Part shown: positions 1 to 8,120 of the stretch, in pieces
How positions within the stretch are numbered: the first letter of the stretch is position 1
Layout of the letters: each line of letters opens with the position of its first letter
DNA from: JBLFWJ01 sp047611425
GTDB taxonomy: Bacteria; Bacteroidota; Bacteroidia; UBA10329
Length of the DNA: 10,339 nucleotides
Assembly (NCBI GenBank): GCA_047611425.1
Contig: JBLFWJ010000122.1
Location: forward strand, 1 to 10,339
Direction: 5' to 3'
Made by a program: the position numbers and the translations under genes
Notes under the pieces: generated by a model
The model's database searches: none
What the model saw: the letters and a program-made list of their open reading frames with translations, nothing else
Told to the model about the DNA's origin: nothing

Positions 1-2
1 AT

Positions 3-152
3 ATTTACAACACAGCTAACTGGGATAATAAGTGGGACGGCAATTTTCTCGGTGGCCCTGTTGAAAATGGCGTATACGTTTATCGGGTAGAGCTTATCGA
101 TTTTCAGCATTTTGAGCACGTTTATATCGGGCACGTAACCGTATTTAGATGA
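3..152 (+). CDS. C-terminal end of a T9SS-secreted protein (CHU_C / gliding motility-associated domain), 5' part outside the window
   Basis: An open frame enters from the left edge (first full codon at base 3) and ends at TGA 150-152, giving 49 residues. They contain WDNKWDG, then ENGVYVYRVEL and, close to the end, YIGHVTVFR. This is the second half of the CHU_C domain: the WDG turn, the (P)NGVYVYR strand, and the final G-H-V-x-x-x-R strand that normally closes such proteins. In the family this domain is the type B sorting signal that directs export through the type IX secretion system to the cell surface. The body of the protein is not visible, so its own function is unknown. The stop codon overlaps the ATG of the next gene (ATGA), so the two genes are very probably in one operon. 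The frame and domain call are firm; the protein's role is not inferable. Confidence 0.85.
   Translation: MYNTANWDNKWDGNFLGGPVENGVYVYRVELIDFQHFEHVYIGHVTVFR
149..152 (+). other. ATGA stop/start overlap coupling the two CHU_C protein genes
   Basis: The ATG of the 1374-residue protein (149-151) shares bases with the TGA stop of the preceding frame (150-152). The bases just upstream carry no Shine-Dalgarno-like purine run. A start directly followed by a signal peptide supports this ATG. The geometry fits termination-reinitiation coupling; that mechanism is inferred, the overlap is seen. Confidence 0.75.
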
Positions 153-3100
153 AGTGGTTCTTTCACATAGCTTCAACTTTACTAGTTGTCCTTTACGCGA
201 TTTTAGCAGGTACGACTGAGGTTGACGCACAGCCTGCCAACAACGATTGCATTACTGCGCAACCAGTAATTATTCCTGCCGGAGGAACGATTTGTATCAA
301 CTCCTCTTCCATCAACGCTACCTCCTCAAATACAACCAACGCATGTAATGTCGTGGCTGTAAATGAAGTTTGGTTTTCGTTTGTTGCAGCTGGCCCGGTT
401 AATACAATAACCATTACACCAAACGGTGGTACACCACTTCAACAAGCGGTGGTAACGATTTCTGATGCAGCCTGCGGTGGCGGAACATTCAACATGTGCG
501 ATGCATCGGCAACGGCTGGAGGAACAGCAACAGCAAATTGGGCCTATGCCGCAGGATCGGCAGTAAACGTAAGCGTAGCAGGAATTTTAGCTGACGGTAC
601 ATTCGAAATATGCATAACTTCTGAAACACCTCCTCCTACCCCGGGTAGTAATTGTGGCGGTGCAACCTCTTCATGTGACCCATCCGATTTTACCTTGGCA
701 TCCACCGCTGGTAATTTTTCAAGCGGAATTTCACCACCTTGTTTTAACATTGGCGGTGTACCACAAATTGTACAAAACGATGTCTGGTTTGTTTTTACCG
801 TAGGTCAAACGGGAACGCTTGAGTTTACAGCAAATCTTAATGGAGTGGCCGAATTCGACTGGGCAGTTTACAATATCACAGGTGGATGTCCGGGTGTAGC
901 TGTTTCATGTAATTATTTCTTTTCTGGAGGGAATTCGGGAACAATTGGTTTGGTACCTGGTGGTAATCCACTTACCGGAGAATTTAGTCCACCACTCAAT
1001 GTGGTAGCCGGAAATACATATGCCATAATGATGGATAATTATGACAACAATGGCATTGGTTTCGATTTTACATGGGGAGGAACATTTCAAATGGCGCCTA
1101 CCGCTGATTTTACAATCACCACACCGTCAGCTTGTAACTCGCTAACCACAACTTTTACCAATAATACAGTTGGAGCATCAACCTACGCTTGGGATTTTGG
1201 CAATGGTCAAACATCAGCTTTACAGAATCCACCAGCTCAGACTTACAATACTCCTGGTACTTATTTCGTGACTTTGGAGGCAACCTCGGCTGCTGGTTGC
1301 ATCAACATTACATCAGCCTCCGTTGAAGTCTTTCCGGATCCTACACTCAATTTCACTGAAACAGATGAAAGTTGTACCGGAAGTTGTGATGGGCAAATTA
1401 TAGTCAATCCTTCTGGAAATGGGCCATTTACTTATGCTTGGGCAGGAGGTGGCGCCACGAATACGTTATCCACACTTTGCGCTAACACATATAATGTAAC
1501 CGTAACAGACCAAAGCAACGGATGTACTGCAACTGGATCTGGAATTGTAGCTTCCGGTGGAGCAACGTTTGATGCCACCATCAACATTCCTGTACCACCA
1601 TCACCGTATTGTCAACTTGACGCGGCTGTTCAATTAACATCTGTGGATCCCGGTGGCATCTATACCGGAACCGGGGTTAATGCAACAGGTTTGTTCACAC
1701 CTGCAAATGCCACCATTGGAATTAACACAATCACCTACACAATTCCCGGTGCTTGTGGCGATGTAGGCACCATCGATCTGGAGGTGCTTTCAGAGTTAGA
1801 TGCCACCATAGCCACGCCACCCATGACGTTTTGCCAAAACGACCCAGCCCTGCAACTTACCGCAGCTAGCACAGGTGGAACTTGGAGTGGAACCGGGGTC
1901 GATCCAACTAATGGACAATTTGACCCCGCCACAGCGGCCATCGGCCAGAACCTCGTTACTTACACTTCGGCAGGTGCGTGTCCGAACGCGGATCAGGTGC
2001 CGTTTACTGTTAATCCTGGCGGAACACCAACAATCGTAGCTCCATCAAATGGACCATTTTGTATAAGTGATGCACCAATGCTACTAGACCCTGGTGCTTT
2101 TGTTGGTGGCATTTGGAGTGGGCCTGGGATTGACGCCAGTGGTGTTTTCAGTCCCGCAATTGCTGGCGTAGGAAACCATAATATTACTTACACGCTACCA
2201 GCACCATGTGGTGGGTCCGACACTTGGAATGCAATTGTTAACGAAGTAAACTTCACGCACACCATCACAGACCCGTTGTGTAATGGAGGATCGGATGGAA
2301 TCATCGAATTCACTTCAGTGAATGGTGGTGTTCCTCCTTACTCCTATTCAACAGACGGAGGCGGAAACTGGTCTACAACGTGGCCGGCTACGGGGATTTC
2401 TGGAGGTGCCGTGCAACTGATCGTTCAAGATAATTTTGGATGTGAGTCACTCGTATCAAACGACAATATTGGAGAGCCAACCGCTATAATTCCACAAACA
2501 AGCGTGATTAGTTCGTTGTGCGGCCAACCAAATGGTGAAGCAACGGCATCAGCATTAGGCGGTACAGTTGTTCTTGATTATACCTATTCATGGGATGATC
2601 CAGCTGGGCAAAATACCGCTATAGCATCGGGGCTTCTTCCCAATGATGCAAACTTCCCTGTTTACACCGTAACCGTTACAGATGACAATAATTGCACGGC
2701 AACTGCCACGGCAATTATTGGTTCGGTAGGTGGATTTACTTCTGAAATTAGTGATACCACCGATGTAAGTTGTTTTGGTCTTTGCGATGGTTCAAGTACT
2801 GTATCCGTTACACCTGGAATAACAAACCCTGCAGTTTACACTTGGACCGATCCAATTGGAACCATCGTTGGATCAAGCGATATCGTCACGGGCTTATGTC
2901 CAGACATTTATACGGTAACAATTGTGGATGCTGATAACTGTATTTCCACGAACACGATCGAAATTTTTGAGCCAACTTTATTAACTGCAACTATTTCCGG
3001 AGCAACAACTATTTGTACTGGCGAAAGTGTTCAATTATCTGCCAATCCTTCTGGCGGAACCCCAGGCTATGGATACGACTGGTCTGTTATGCCTGCAGAT

Positions 3101-4273
3101 CCAGCATTTTTCAATTCTTCAGCTGTAATGCAGACGATAACGGGCGTGTCAACATCTGATTATTCGGTGGATGTGTTGGATCAGAATGGCTGCTCAGCTT
3201 CGGCCTCGTTCATGGTAAATGTTCTTCCTCCTCTAGATCTTAACGTGGATCCAATCATTCCAGTTTGTCCTGGCACAGGAGCTATGGTAAGTTTTTCTGC
3301 GACAGGTGGCAATGGCAATTATACGTTTGGTTGGTCAATCGATGGAAATGCAATTGCTTCTCCTGAGATTACTCCCGCTATTCAAGATCAACTAACATTT
3401 GAGATTACCGTTACCGATAATTGTACTCAACCGACCGAAAGCGAAACGGTTACGGCTCATACCATTCCTGGACCCGCATTATTTCCAGTGGCACAGCCAG
3501 ATACGTTATGTGCTCCTCAACTTGTAGAATTCTCAGTTTTCCCTGACCCTACAATAATTGTCACTAATTATCAATGGGAGTTTAATGATCAACATTCAAC
3601 TCATCTCGAAGTCACAGGGCCAGATTCCATCACAGCAAGCCACACGTATACTCAAGCGGGATTCTACCAACCCAACTTACATGTCACGACTATCGATGGT
3701 TGCTTATACCCTTACCCTCTTTCAATTCTGATAAATCCTCCACCTATAGCTGGAATGATACGTTTCCCAGGCGACTCTATCCCAGTTGATTTTCTTGATC
3801 CTGAAATAATTTTTGAAGAACTAAACATTGGTGCTACATCCCATTGGATTCATTTTGGAGATGGTGATTCTACTAATCTTAGTCCAGTGGAACATATTTA
3901 TCAAGACAGTGGGTTGTACGAAACGATGATGATCGCATTTAATGACGATGGCTGCGTTGACACCGCCTTTGGGGAGGTACACGTTATTCCTCACTATGCA
4001 TTTTGGGTGCCCACGGCATTCACACCAAATGGAGATGGTATGAATGAAGTTTTGAAAGCTGAGGCATATGGCCTCACATCCATTCGTATGGAAATTCACA
4101 ATCGCTGGGGTGAATTAATGCGCGTATTTGATGATATTGATGACGTTTGGGATGGAACTCATCATAATTCGAGATGTCCGAATGGCTCCTATTCTTATTC
4201 GGCCTTTACTCGTGATGTTAGAGGAATTGAGCACAAGTATATGGGCAGCGTAATCCTGATTGGTGCTGAATAA
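149..4273 (+). CDS. large secreted modular surface protein with PKD and SprB-like domains and a C-terminal T9SS type B sorting domain
   Basis: The 1374-residue product is predicted to be exported by Sec, then by the type IX system to the surface or medium. A signal peptide is visible at residues 1-27 (hydrophobic 8-20, likely cleavage VDA|Q). Two N-terminal modules (about 32-154 and 165-314) each carry an N-D/E-V-W-F-x-F strand and look like beta-sandwich domains. A PKD domain follows (about 316-396, YAWDFGNG). A SprB-like repeat lies at 400-470 (YNVTVTD...GC), then three tandem modules of about 75 residues (475-700). More SprB-like units follow (about 701-775, 780-860, 862-943), two Ig-like modules (944-1107) and two PKD-like domains (about 1108-1199; 1202-1283, HFGDGD). 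The CHU_C domain is 1285-1374 (FWVPTAFTPNGDGMNE, HNRWGE, VWDG). No catalytic domain or active-site motif was recognised, so an adhesin or matrix role is inferred. Its start overlaps the previous gene; a terminator follows 20 nt after the stop. Confidence 0.9.
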   Translation: MKWFFHIASTLLVVLYAILAGTTEVDAQPANNDCITAQPVIIPAGGTICINSSSINATSSNTTNACNVVAVNEVWFSFVAAGPVNTITITPNGGTPLQQAVVTISDAACGGGTFNMCDASATAGGTATANWAYAAGSAVNVSVAGILADGTFEICITSETPPPTPGSNCGGATSSCDPSDFTLASTAGNFSSGISPPCFNIGGVPQIVQNDVWFVFTVGQTGTLEFTANLNGVAEFDWAVYNITGGCPGVAVSCNYFFSGGNSGTIGLVPGGNPLTGEFSPPLNVVAGNTYAIMMDNYDNNGIGFDFTWGGTFQMAPTADFTITTPSACNSLTTTFTNNTVGASTYAWDFGNGQTSALQNPPAQTYNTPGTYFVTLEATSAAGCINITSASVEVFPDPTLNFTETDESCTGSCDGQIIVNPSGNGPFTYAWAGGGATNTLSTLCANTYNVTVTDQSNGCTATGSGIVASGGATFDATINIPVPPSPYCQLDAAVQLTSVDPGGIYTGTGVNATGLFTPANATIGINTITYTIPGACGDVGTIDLEVLSELDATIATPPMTFCQNDPALQLTAASTGGTWSGTGVDPTNGQFDPATAAIGQNLVTYTSAGACPNADQVPFTVNPGGTPTIVAPSNGPFCISDAPMLLDPGAFVGGIWSGPGIDASGVFSPAIAGVGNHNITYTLPAPCGGSDTWNAIVNEVNFTHTITDPLCNGGSDGIIEFTSVNGGVPPYSYSTDGGGNWSTTWPATGISGGAVQLIVQDNFGCESLVSNDNIGEPTAIIPQTSVISSLCGQPNGEATASALGGTVVLDYTYSWDDPAGQNTAIASGLLPNDANFPVYTVTVTDDNNCTATATAIIGSVGGFTSEISDTTDVSCFGLCDGSSTVSVTPGITNPAVYTWTDPIGTIVGSSDIVTGLCPDIYTVTIVDADNCISTNTIEIFEPTLLTATISGATTICTGESVQLSANPSGGTPGYGYDWSVMPADPAFFNSSAVMQTITGVSTSDYSVDVLDQNGCSASASFMVNVLPPLDLNVDPIIPVCPGTGAMVSFSATGGNGNYTFGWSIDGNAIASPEITPAIQDQLTFEITVTDNCTQPTESETVTAHTIPGPALFPVAQPDTLCAPQLVEFSVFPDPTIIVTNYQWEFNDQHSTHLEVTGPDSITASHTYTQAGFYQPNLHVTTIDGCLYPYPLSILINPPPIAGMIRFPGDSIPVDFLDPEIIFEELNIGATSHWIHFGDGDSTNLSPVEHIYQDSGLYETMMIAFNDDGCVDTAFGEVHVIPHYAFWVPTAFTPNGDGMNEVLKAEAYGLTSIRMEIHNRWGELMRVFDDIDDVWDGTHHNSRCPNGSYSYSAFTRDVRGIEHKYMGSVILIGAE
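1571..2248 (+). repeat. three tandem coding repeats of 75-76 codons in the surface protein
   Basis: Copies start at about 1571, 1799 and 2024 (spacings 228 and 225 nt, residues 475, 551 and 626). Each opens with an xxTI segment, then a C-Q/I-x-D-A/P motif (YCQLDAA, FCQNDPA, FCISDAP), a GG-x-W/Y-S/T-G-x-G-V/I turn (GGIYTGTGV, GGTWSGTGV, GGIWSGPGI), a G-x-F-x-P-A segment, an I/V-T-Y-T strand and a second cysteine (GACG, GACP, APCG). Two cysteines per copy at matching places suggest one disulfide per module. Copies have diverged strongly at the DNA level, although short blocks such as GGAACCGGGGT are shared by copies 1 and 2, so this is an old domain duplication rather than a recent slippage repeat. 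Confidence 0.8.
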
Positions 4274-4292
4274 AGAGTTTACTTTTTGAGAC

Positions 4293-4335
4293 AAAAGAAA
4301 GCCCCGTAAGTTTGAAACTTACGGGGCTTTCTTTT
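4293..4335. terminator. bidirectional intrinsic terminator between convergent genes
   Basis: A perfect inverted repeat is centred on G4314 with 21-nt arms. The core GCCCCGTAAGTTT (4301-4313) pairs with AAACTTACGGGGC (4315-4327). The outer parts are AAAAGAAA on the left and TTTCTTTT on the right, so both strands show a GC-rich hairpin followed by a T-rich run. In practice the innermost A-T pairs would open to form the loop. It lies 20 nt after the stop of the surface-protein gene and 15 nt from the gyrB stop on the other strand, exactly where a shared terminator is expected. Symmetry and position are seen; termination in both directions is inferred. Confidence 0.93.
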
Positions 4336-4349
4336 AAAAACAATATCAG

Positions 4350-6314
4350 TTACGCGTCAATCTTCGCGTACTTGGCGTTCTTTTCAATGAACTCCCTTCT
4401 TGGCGGAACATCGTCTCCCATTAACATGGAGAAAACGCGATCAGCCTCAACAGCATTATCAATTGTTACTTGACGCATGGTTCTTCTTTCAGGATCCATT
4501 GTCGTTTCCCAAAGTTGAATAGCATTCATTTCACCAAGACCTTTATAGCGTTGAATGTGCACACCGCTATCCTTTCCTCCGCCTAACTCCATCATGCCTC
4601 TTTCACGATCTGCCTCACTCCAACAGTATTGTTGTTGCTTGCCTTTCTTCAATAAGTAAAGTGGTGGAGCGGCAATGTATAAGTGACCAGCTTCAATCAA
4701 CTCGTTCATGTATCGGAAGAAAAAGGTTAGAATCAACGTTGCAATGTGGCTACCGTCAATATCCGCATCACACATAATCACAATCTTGTGATAACGAAGT
4801 TTTTCCATGTTCAGCGCCTTGGTGTCCTCTTCGGTACCTATGGTAACACCAAGTGCTGTATAGATATTCTTAATTTCCTCGTTTTCGAAGGCTTTGTGCT
4901 GCATCGCCTTTTCCACATTCAGAATTTTTCCACGAAGTGGAAGAATAGCTTGAAACATTCTATCTCGACCTTGCTTGGCCGTTCCACCTGCAGAGTCACC
5001 CTCCACTAGGAACAATTCGCAATTGAATGGATCTTTATCTGAGCAGTCAGAGAGTTTTCCGGGTAAGCCAGAACCAGACATCACATTCTTTCTTTGAACC
5101 ATTTCACGGGCTTTTCTGGCCGCGTGACGCGCTGTTGCTGCAAGGATCACTTTCTGAACAATAATCCTGGCATCATTTGGGTTCTCCTCCAAATAATTTT
5201 CAAGCATTTCAGACACAGCTTGACTTGTAGCTGCTGTAACTTCCCTATTACCTAACTTGGTTTTGGTCTGTCCCTCAAACTGTGGTTCTTGAACTTTTAC
5301 CGAAACAATGGCAGTCAATCCTTCACGAAAGTCATCCCCAGCAATATCAAACTTGAGCTTATCAAGCATGCCTGAACTCTCCGCATACTTCTTCAACGTA
5401 CCCGTTAAACCTCTTCGGAAACCTGCTAGGTGTGTTCCACCTTCGTGGGTGTTGATGTTATTCACATAAGAGTGAATGTTCTCACCGAAAGACGTGTTGT
5501 ACACCATGGCCACCTCAACAGGAATACCATTCTTCTCACCTTCCATGCTGATCACATCATTGATCAGTCTTTCTCTGCTTCCATCCAAGAACGCAACAAA
5601 CTCACGAAGCCCATCTTTAGAGAAGAACGTTTCAGTTGCGTGCTCGCCATTTTCATCGGCCTCGCGCTCATCTGTCAGCGTAACGGTCAAACCTTTATTC
5701 AAGAATGCTAATTCACGCATTCTTGTGGCCAATGTATCGTAGTTGTATTCTAAGATGTCAAAGATCTCACCGTCAGGTTGAAAGAAAACATGCGTACCTC
5801 GTTGGTCTGAGATACCGATTTCCTTCACAGGTTCAAGCGCCTTTCCTTGTGAGTAGTCTTGCTCCCAAACCTTTCCGTCTCGATAAACAGTGGCTTTCAA
5901 GTCAATCGATAGTGCGTTCACTACCGAAACACCAACTCCGTGCAATCCACCAGAAACTTTGTAAGAATCTTTATCAAACTTACCACCCGCACCAATTTTG
6001 GTCATTACTACCTCAAGGGCAGAAACGCCTTCTTTCTTGTGCATATCCACCGGAATACCACGACCATTATCGGTAACGCGGATTCCTTGAGTTGACGTAA
6101 TCGCAACTGTAACGAGATCACAATAACCTGCCAAAGCCTCATCAATGGAATTATCAACTACTTCATAAACTAAATGATGAAGCCCACGTGCGCCTACATC
6201 ACCGATGTACATTGACGGACGCATGCGTACATGCTCCATTCCTTCCAAGGCCTGGATGCTATCCGCTGAATAAGATCCAGGATTTGATTTTTTCTCTTCG
6301 TTTTCCTCCGACAT
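4350..6314 (-). CDS. gyrB: DNA gyrase subunit B (ATPase and TOPRIM subunit of type IIA topoisomerase)
   Basis: GyrB forms the A2B2 gyrase with GyrA and uses ATP to introduce negative supercoils in the cytoplasm. The 654-residue product is complete. The GHKL ATPase part has EVVDNSIDEA (51-60; E51 as likely general base, N55 for Mg), TDNGRGIP (81-88) and SGGLHGVGVSVVNAL (121-135). The transducer domain carries the QTKTKLGN lysine loop (349-356, K351). The TOPRIM domain shows VEGDSAGG (437-444, E438) and CDADIDGSH (515-523; D516, D518, D520). The C-terminal part has QRYKGLGEMN (588-597) and PRREFIEKNAKYA. The long insertion of enterobacterial GyrB is absent, which is normal for this phylum. The start is chosen because the usual YSADSIQALEG motif follows a short polar leader at residue 15. 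ParE is the main alternative, but the leader, length and DPFNCELFLVEGD segment fit Bacteroidota GyrB. All key residues are present. Confidence 0.97.
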   Translation of the reverse strand: MSEENEEKKSNPGSYSADSIQALEGMEHVRMRPSMYIGDVGARGLHHLVYEVVDNSIDEALAGYCDLVTVAITSTQGIRVTDNGRGIPVDMHKKEGVSALEVVMTKIGAGGKFDKDSYKVSGGLHGVGVSVVNALSIDLKATVYRDGKVWEQDYSQGKALEPVKEIGISDQRGTHVFFQPDGEIFDILEYNYDTLATRMRELAFLNKGLTVTLTDEREADENGEHATETFFSKDGLREFVAFLDGSRERLINDVISMEGEKNGIPVEVAMVYNTSFGENIHSYVNNINTHEGGTHLAGFRRGLTGTLKKYAESSGMLDKLKFDIAGDDFREGLTAIVSVKVQEPQFEGQTKTKLGNREVTAATSQAVSEMLENYLEENPNDARIIVQKVILAATARHAARKAREMVQRKNVMSGSGLPGKLSDCSDKDPFNCELFLVEGDSAGGTAKQGRDRMFQAILPLRGKILNVEKAMQHKAFENEEIKNIYTALGVTIGTEEDTKALNMEKLRYHKIVIMCDADIDGSHIATLILTFFFRYMNELIEAGHLYIAAPPLYLLKKGKQQQYCWSEADRERGMMELGGGKDSGVHIQRYKGLGEMNAIQLWETTMDPERRTMRQVTIDNAVEADRVFSMLMGDDVPPRREFIEKNAKYAKIDA

Positions 6315-6437
6315 AATGCGATTTTAATTTAAGCTGTGAAGATACGCATTAAGCTGCCTGAAAGCCCTTTGAATAAAGGGACTCAGCCTAGTTTTTGCAC
6401 ATTAAATTAACGATCTGAAGAAGTGCTGATTTTTAGC
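6315..6437 (-). other. intergenic leader upstream of gyrB
   Basis: This 123-nt gap separates the barrel-protein stop from the gyrB ATG. It is AT-rich near the gyrB start (minus strand AAATTAAAAT just upstream) with no Shine-Dalgarno sequence. A small inverted repeat is present at 6365-6380 (CCCTTT, 4-nt loop, AAAGGG), without a T-run after it. I found no convincing Bacteroidota-type promoter (TTG about 19 nt before TAnnTTTG): TAATTTAA and TATCTTCA are only partial matches to the -7 element. A gyrB promoter here is plausible from the gap length but not demonstrated by the sequence. Confidence 0.4.
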
Positions 6438-8120
6438 TCAGAAAGCGAAGTTTAAACCACCAATTACACTGATACTTTGGCTTCTGTATCGATTGAATTT
6501 TTCGTTCTTGGTTCCAGCAATGTTTCGGACATCAATAAAAGCCCCAATCCAGTGTCGATAGCGGTATTCTATACCGATGTTTAAGTCAACGAAACCCGCA
6601 ATTGTTCTCGGTACTTCGACTGCAATTTCTTGACCCTGAGATCCAAAGAATGCCACATCCTTAGTTTCCCGTGGGCCATAAGCCATCAGATCAATCCGAG
6701 CGATGATCTTATCTCTAAGGGTATATCGACCTGTCAGATAGAATGAAAATGGCGATTCGCTCCACGGTTGGAGGTGATCTGCGGACATGGTGAAGAATCT
6801 GTAATTGGCTCCAGCAGTCGCTGTCAGCTTGTTTTTCCATCGATAAAACAACTCACCACGAATGGTGAATACACGAACATCGTGATAGACTGGAAGCATT
6901 TCGTTCCCGATCTTATCGCTGTAATCATTCACCCAAAAAAGATGTTGATTCACTGCCGCTTCTGACACGCCAACGTCAAAGCCAAGATCCGAAATAATGG
7001 TTCCCTTGAAGCCTGCATAAATATTCAGTCTTTCCCATGTGTTCAACATAGGTTGGTCGTCTCCCATGTATGGGTTGAGCTGTGACAACTCGCGAAGTCC
7101 ATTTCGCTTCACACCACCGGTTGCACCTGCGTACACCTTCATGATGTCTTCCACCAAATAATATTCAAAATCAAGTTCTGGAAAGATCAACACCTTGGTT
7201 GCTGAATCATGAATATCCAGCGAAAGTGTTACTCCGACCTCCAAATTCCAACGCTTTCTTGAAGTCTTGAACTTTGGGGTAAGATCAACAATTGTGTTGT
7301 TAGTTGTATCAAGTGGCTTTTGGTTGTGGAAGTATCGAACAGCTCCATCAACATGGATCTCTTCCTTCTTAATGTTCTCCTTGATCCCAAAACCGACTTT
7401 CATTCCATTTTCAATCGACCCATAGAGATCCTGGGTATTGTGGTAACCGATTGCAACGTTGTCAAAGATCTTCAACTCTCTGCCTGGATACCGAGAAAAC
7501 GAAGCTCCTGCTTCAATATGAGAGTATCGCTGGCGAATGTCATCCTTGGTTAATGTATTTCTGCCTGTGTCATAGCCAAATCGGTACGATACGTCTCGAT
7601 CATACAACACATTTGCTTTTACAACATGGTGTTTGAGAAAGTACTTTCCGTATAGATTAGCCTTATTCTCACTGAATCCAAACGGTACATCATTCAACTT
7701 TGCGAAGGATGAAAAATGCCTTAAATCCAATCCATATTGGAATTTCTTGGAGCGTAAACTACCGATGCCAGCTTCGAACAAAGGCATGGTATAGTTGCCA
7801 AAACCAACTTTTGCGTATCCGCGATGAAGCTTCTTCAAAGGCTCATTACTCAACTTGGCCGCTTTGATTGGATCAACCTTGCTCTCCACTTCCATCGCCC
7901 TTGGCAAAACCGAATAGGTCGGCATTTCAGGCTTGGTGGTATCAAACTCCATGGTTGGGTTTGTGATCACCTTATTGGCATCCCTTGCCACCGGCTGATA
8001 CTCCTTAACGATGTAATATGTCATCGAATCAGGTAGATCTTCTACCTGAGCTTTTGCCTGAAACTGTCCGATCAATCCTATGATCAGCGCAATCAATCCT
8101 ATGTTGAATTTTGCCATCAT
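6438..8120 (-). CDS. outer-membrane beta-barrel protein, plugless TonB-receptor-like, partner of the upstream TPR protein
   Basis: The 560-residue protein is predicted to sit in the outer membrane. A signal peptide is visible (hydrophobic 7-18, likely cleavage AKA|Q at 24/25). Residues 25-99 form a polar periplasmic segment with YIVKEYQPVARDANKV (36-51) and a proline-rich stretch to about 75. From RGYAKVGFGNY (100) to the end there are alternating aromatic/polar strands with charged turns, and the chain ends in GGLNFAF; a terminal Phe is the usual signal for barrel insertion. The segment before the barrel is too short for a TonB-receptor plug. From memory, similar Bacteroidota proteins beside large TPR genes are often labelled TonB-dependent receptor; no substrate is known to me. 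The start overlaps the TPR gene stop (ATGA); a second ATG follows at once, so Met1 or Met2 may be used. Barrel and location are well supported; function is unknown. Confidence 0.8.
   Translation of the reverse strand: MMAKFNIGLIALIIGLIGQFQAKAQVEDLPDSMTYYIVKEYQPVARDANKVITNPTMEFDTTKPEMPTYSVLPRAMEVESKVDPIKAAKLSNEPLKKLHRGYAKVGFGNYTMPLFEAGIGSLRSKKFQYGLDLRHFSSFAKLNDVPFGFSENKANLYGKYFLKHHVVKANVLYDRDVSYRFGYDTGRNTLTKDDIRQRYSHIEAGASFSRYPGRELKIFDNVAIGYHNTQDLYGSIENGMKVGFGIKENIKKEEIHVDGAVRYFHNQKPLDTTNNTIVDLTPKFKTSRKRWNLEVGVTLSLDIHDSATKVLIFPELDFEYYLVEDIMKVYAGATGGVKRNGLRELSQLNPYMGDDQPMLNTWERLNIYAGFKGTIISDLGFDVGVSEAAVNQHLFWVNDYSDKIGNEMLPVYHDVRVFTIRGELFYRWKNKLTATAGANYRFFTMSADHLQPWSESPFSFYLTGRYTLRDKIIARIDLMAYGPRETKDVAFFGSQGQEIAVEVPRTIAGFVDLNIGIEYRYRHWIGAFIDVRNIAGTKNEKFNRYRSQSISVIGGLNFAF
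8117..8120 (-). other. ATGA stop/start overlap coupling the TPR and barrel genes
   Basis: On the minus strand the barrel gene ATG (8120-8118) overlaps the TPR gene TGA (8119-8117), followed by a second in-frame ATG (8117-8115). No Shine-Dalgarno run precedes it. This indicates one transcript and probably coupled translation, which usually fits products needed together. The coupling is inferred from the overlap. Confidence 0.7.

Noticed and set aside
1571..2248. Tandem repeats as a CRISPR or recent DNA slippage array
   Set aside because: The period is 225-228 nt, similarity is at protein level with strong DNA divergence, and the frame is preserved throughout.
5705..6076. 123-codon open frame on the plus strand opposite gyrB
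   Set aside because: It lies wholly inside gyrB on the other strand, has no recognisable domain and no initiation context; gyrB is certain here.
6365..6380. Inverted repeat CCCTTT/AAAGGG as a terminator after the barrel gene
   Set aside because: The stem has only 6 pairs, does not extend outward, and no T-run follows on either strand.
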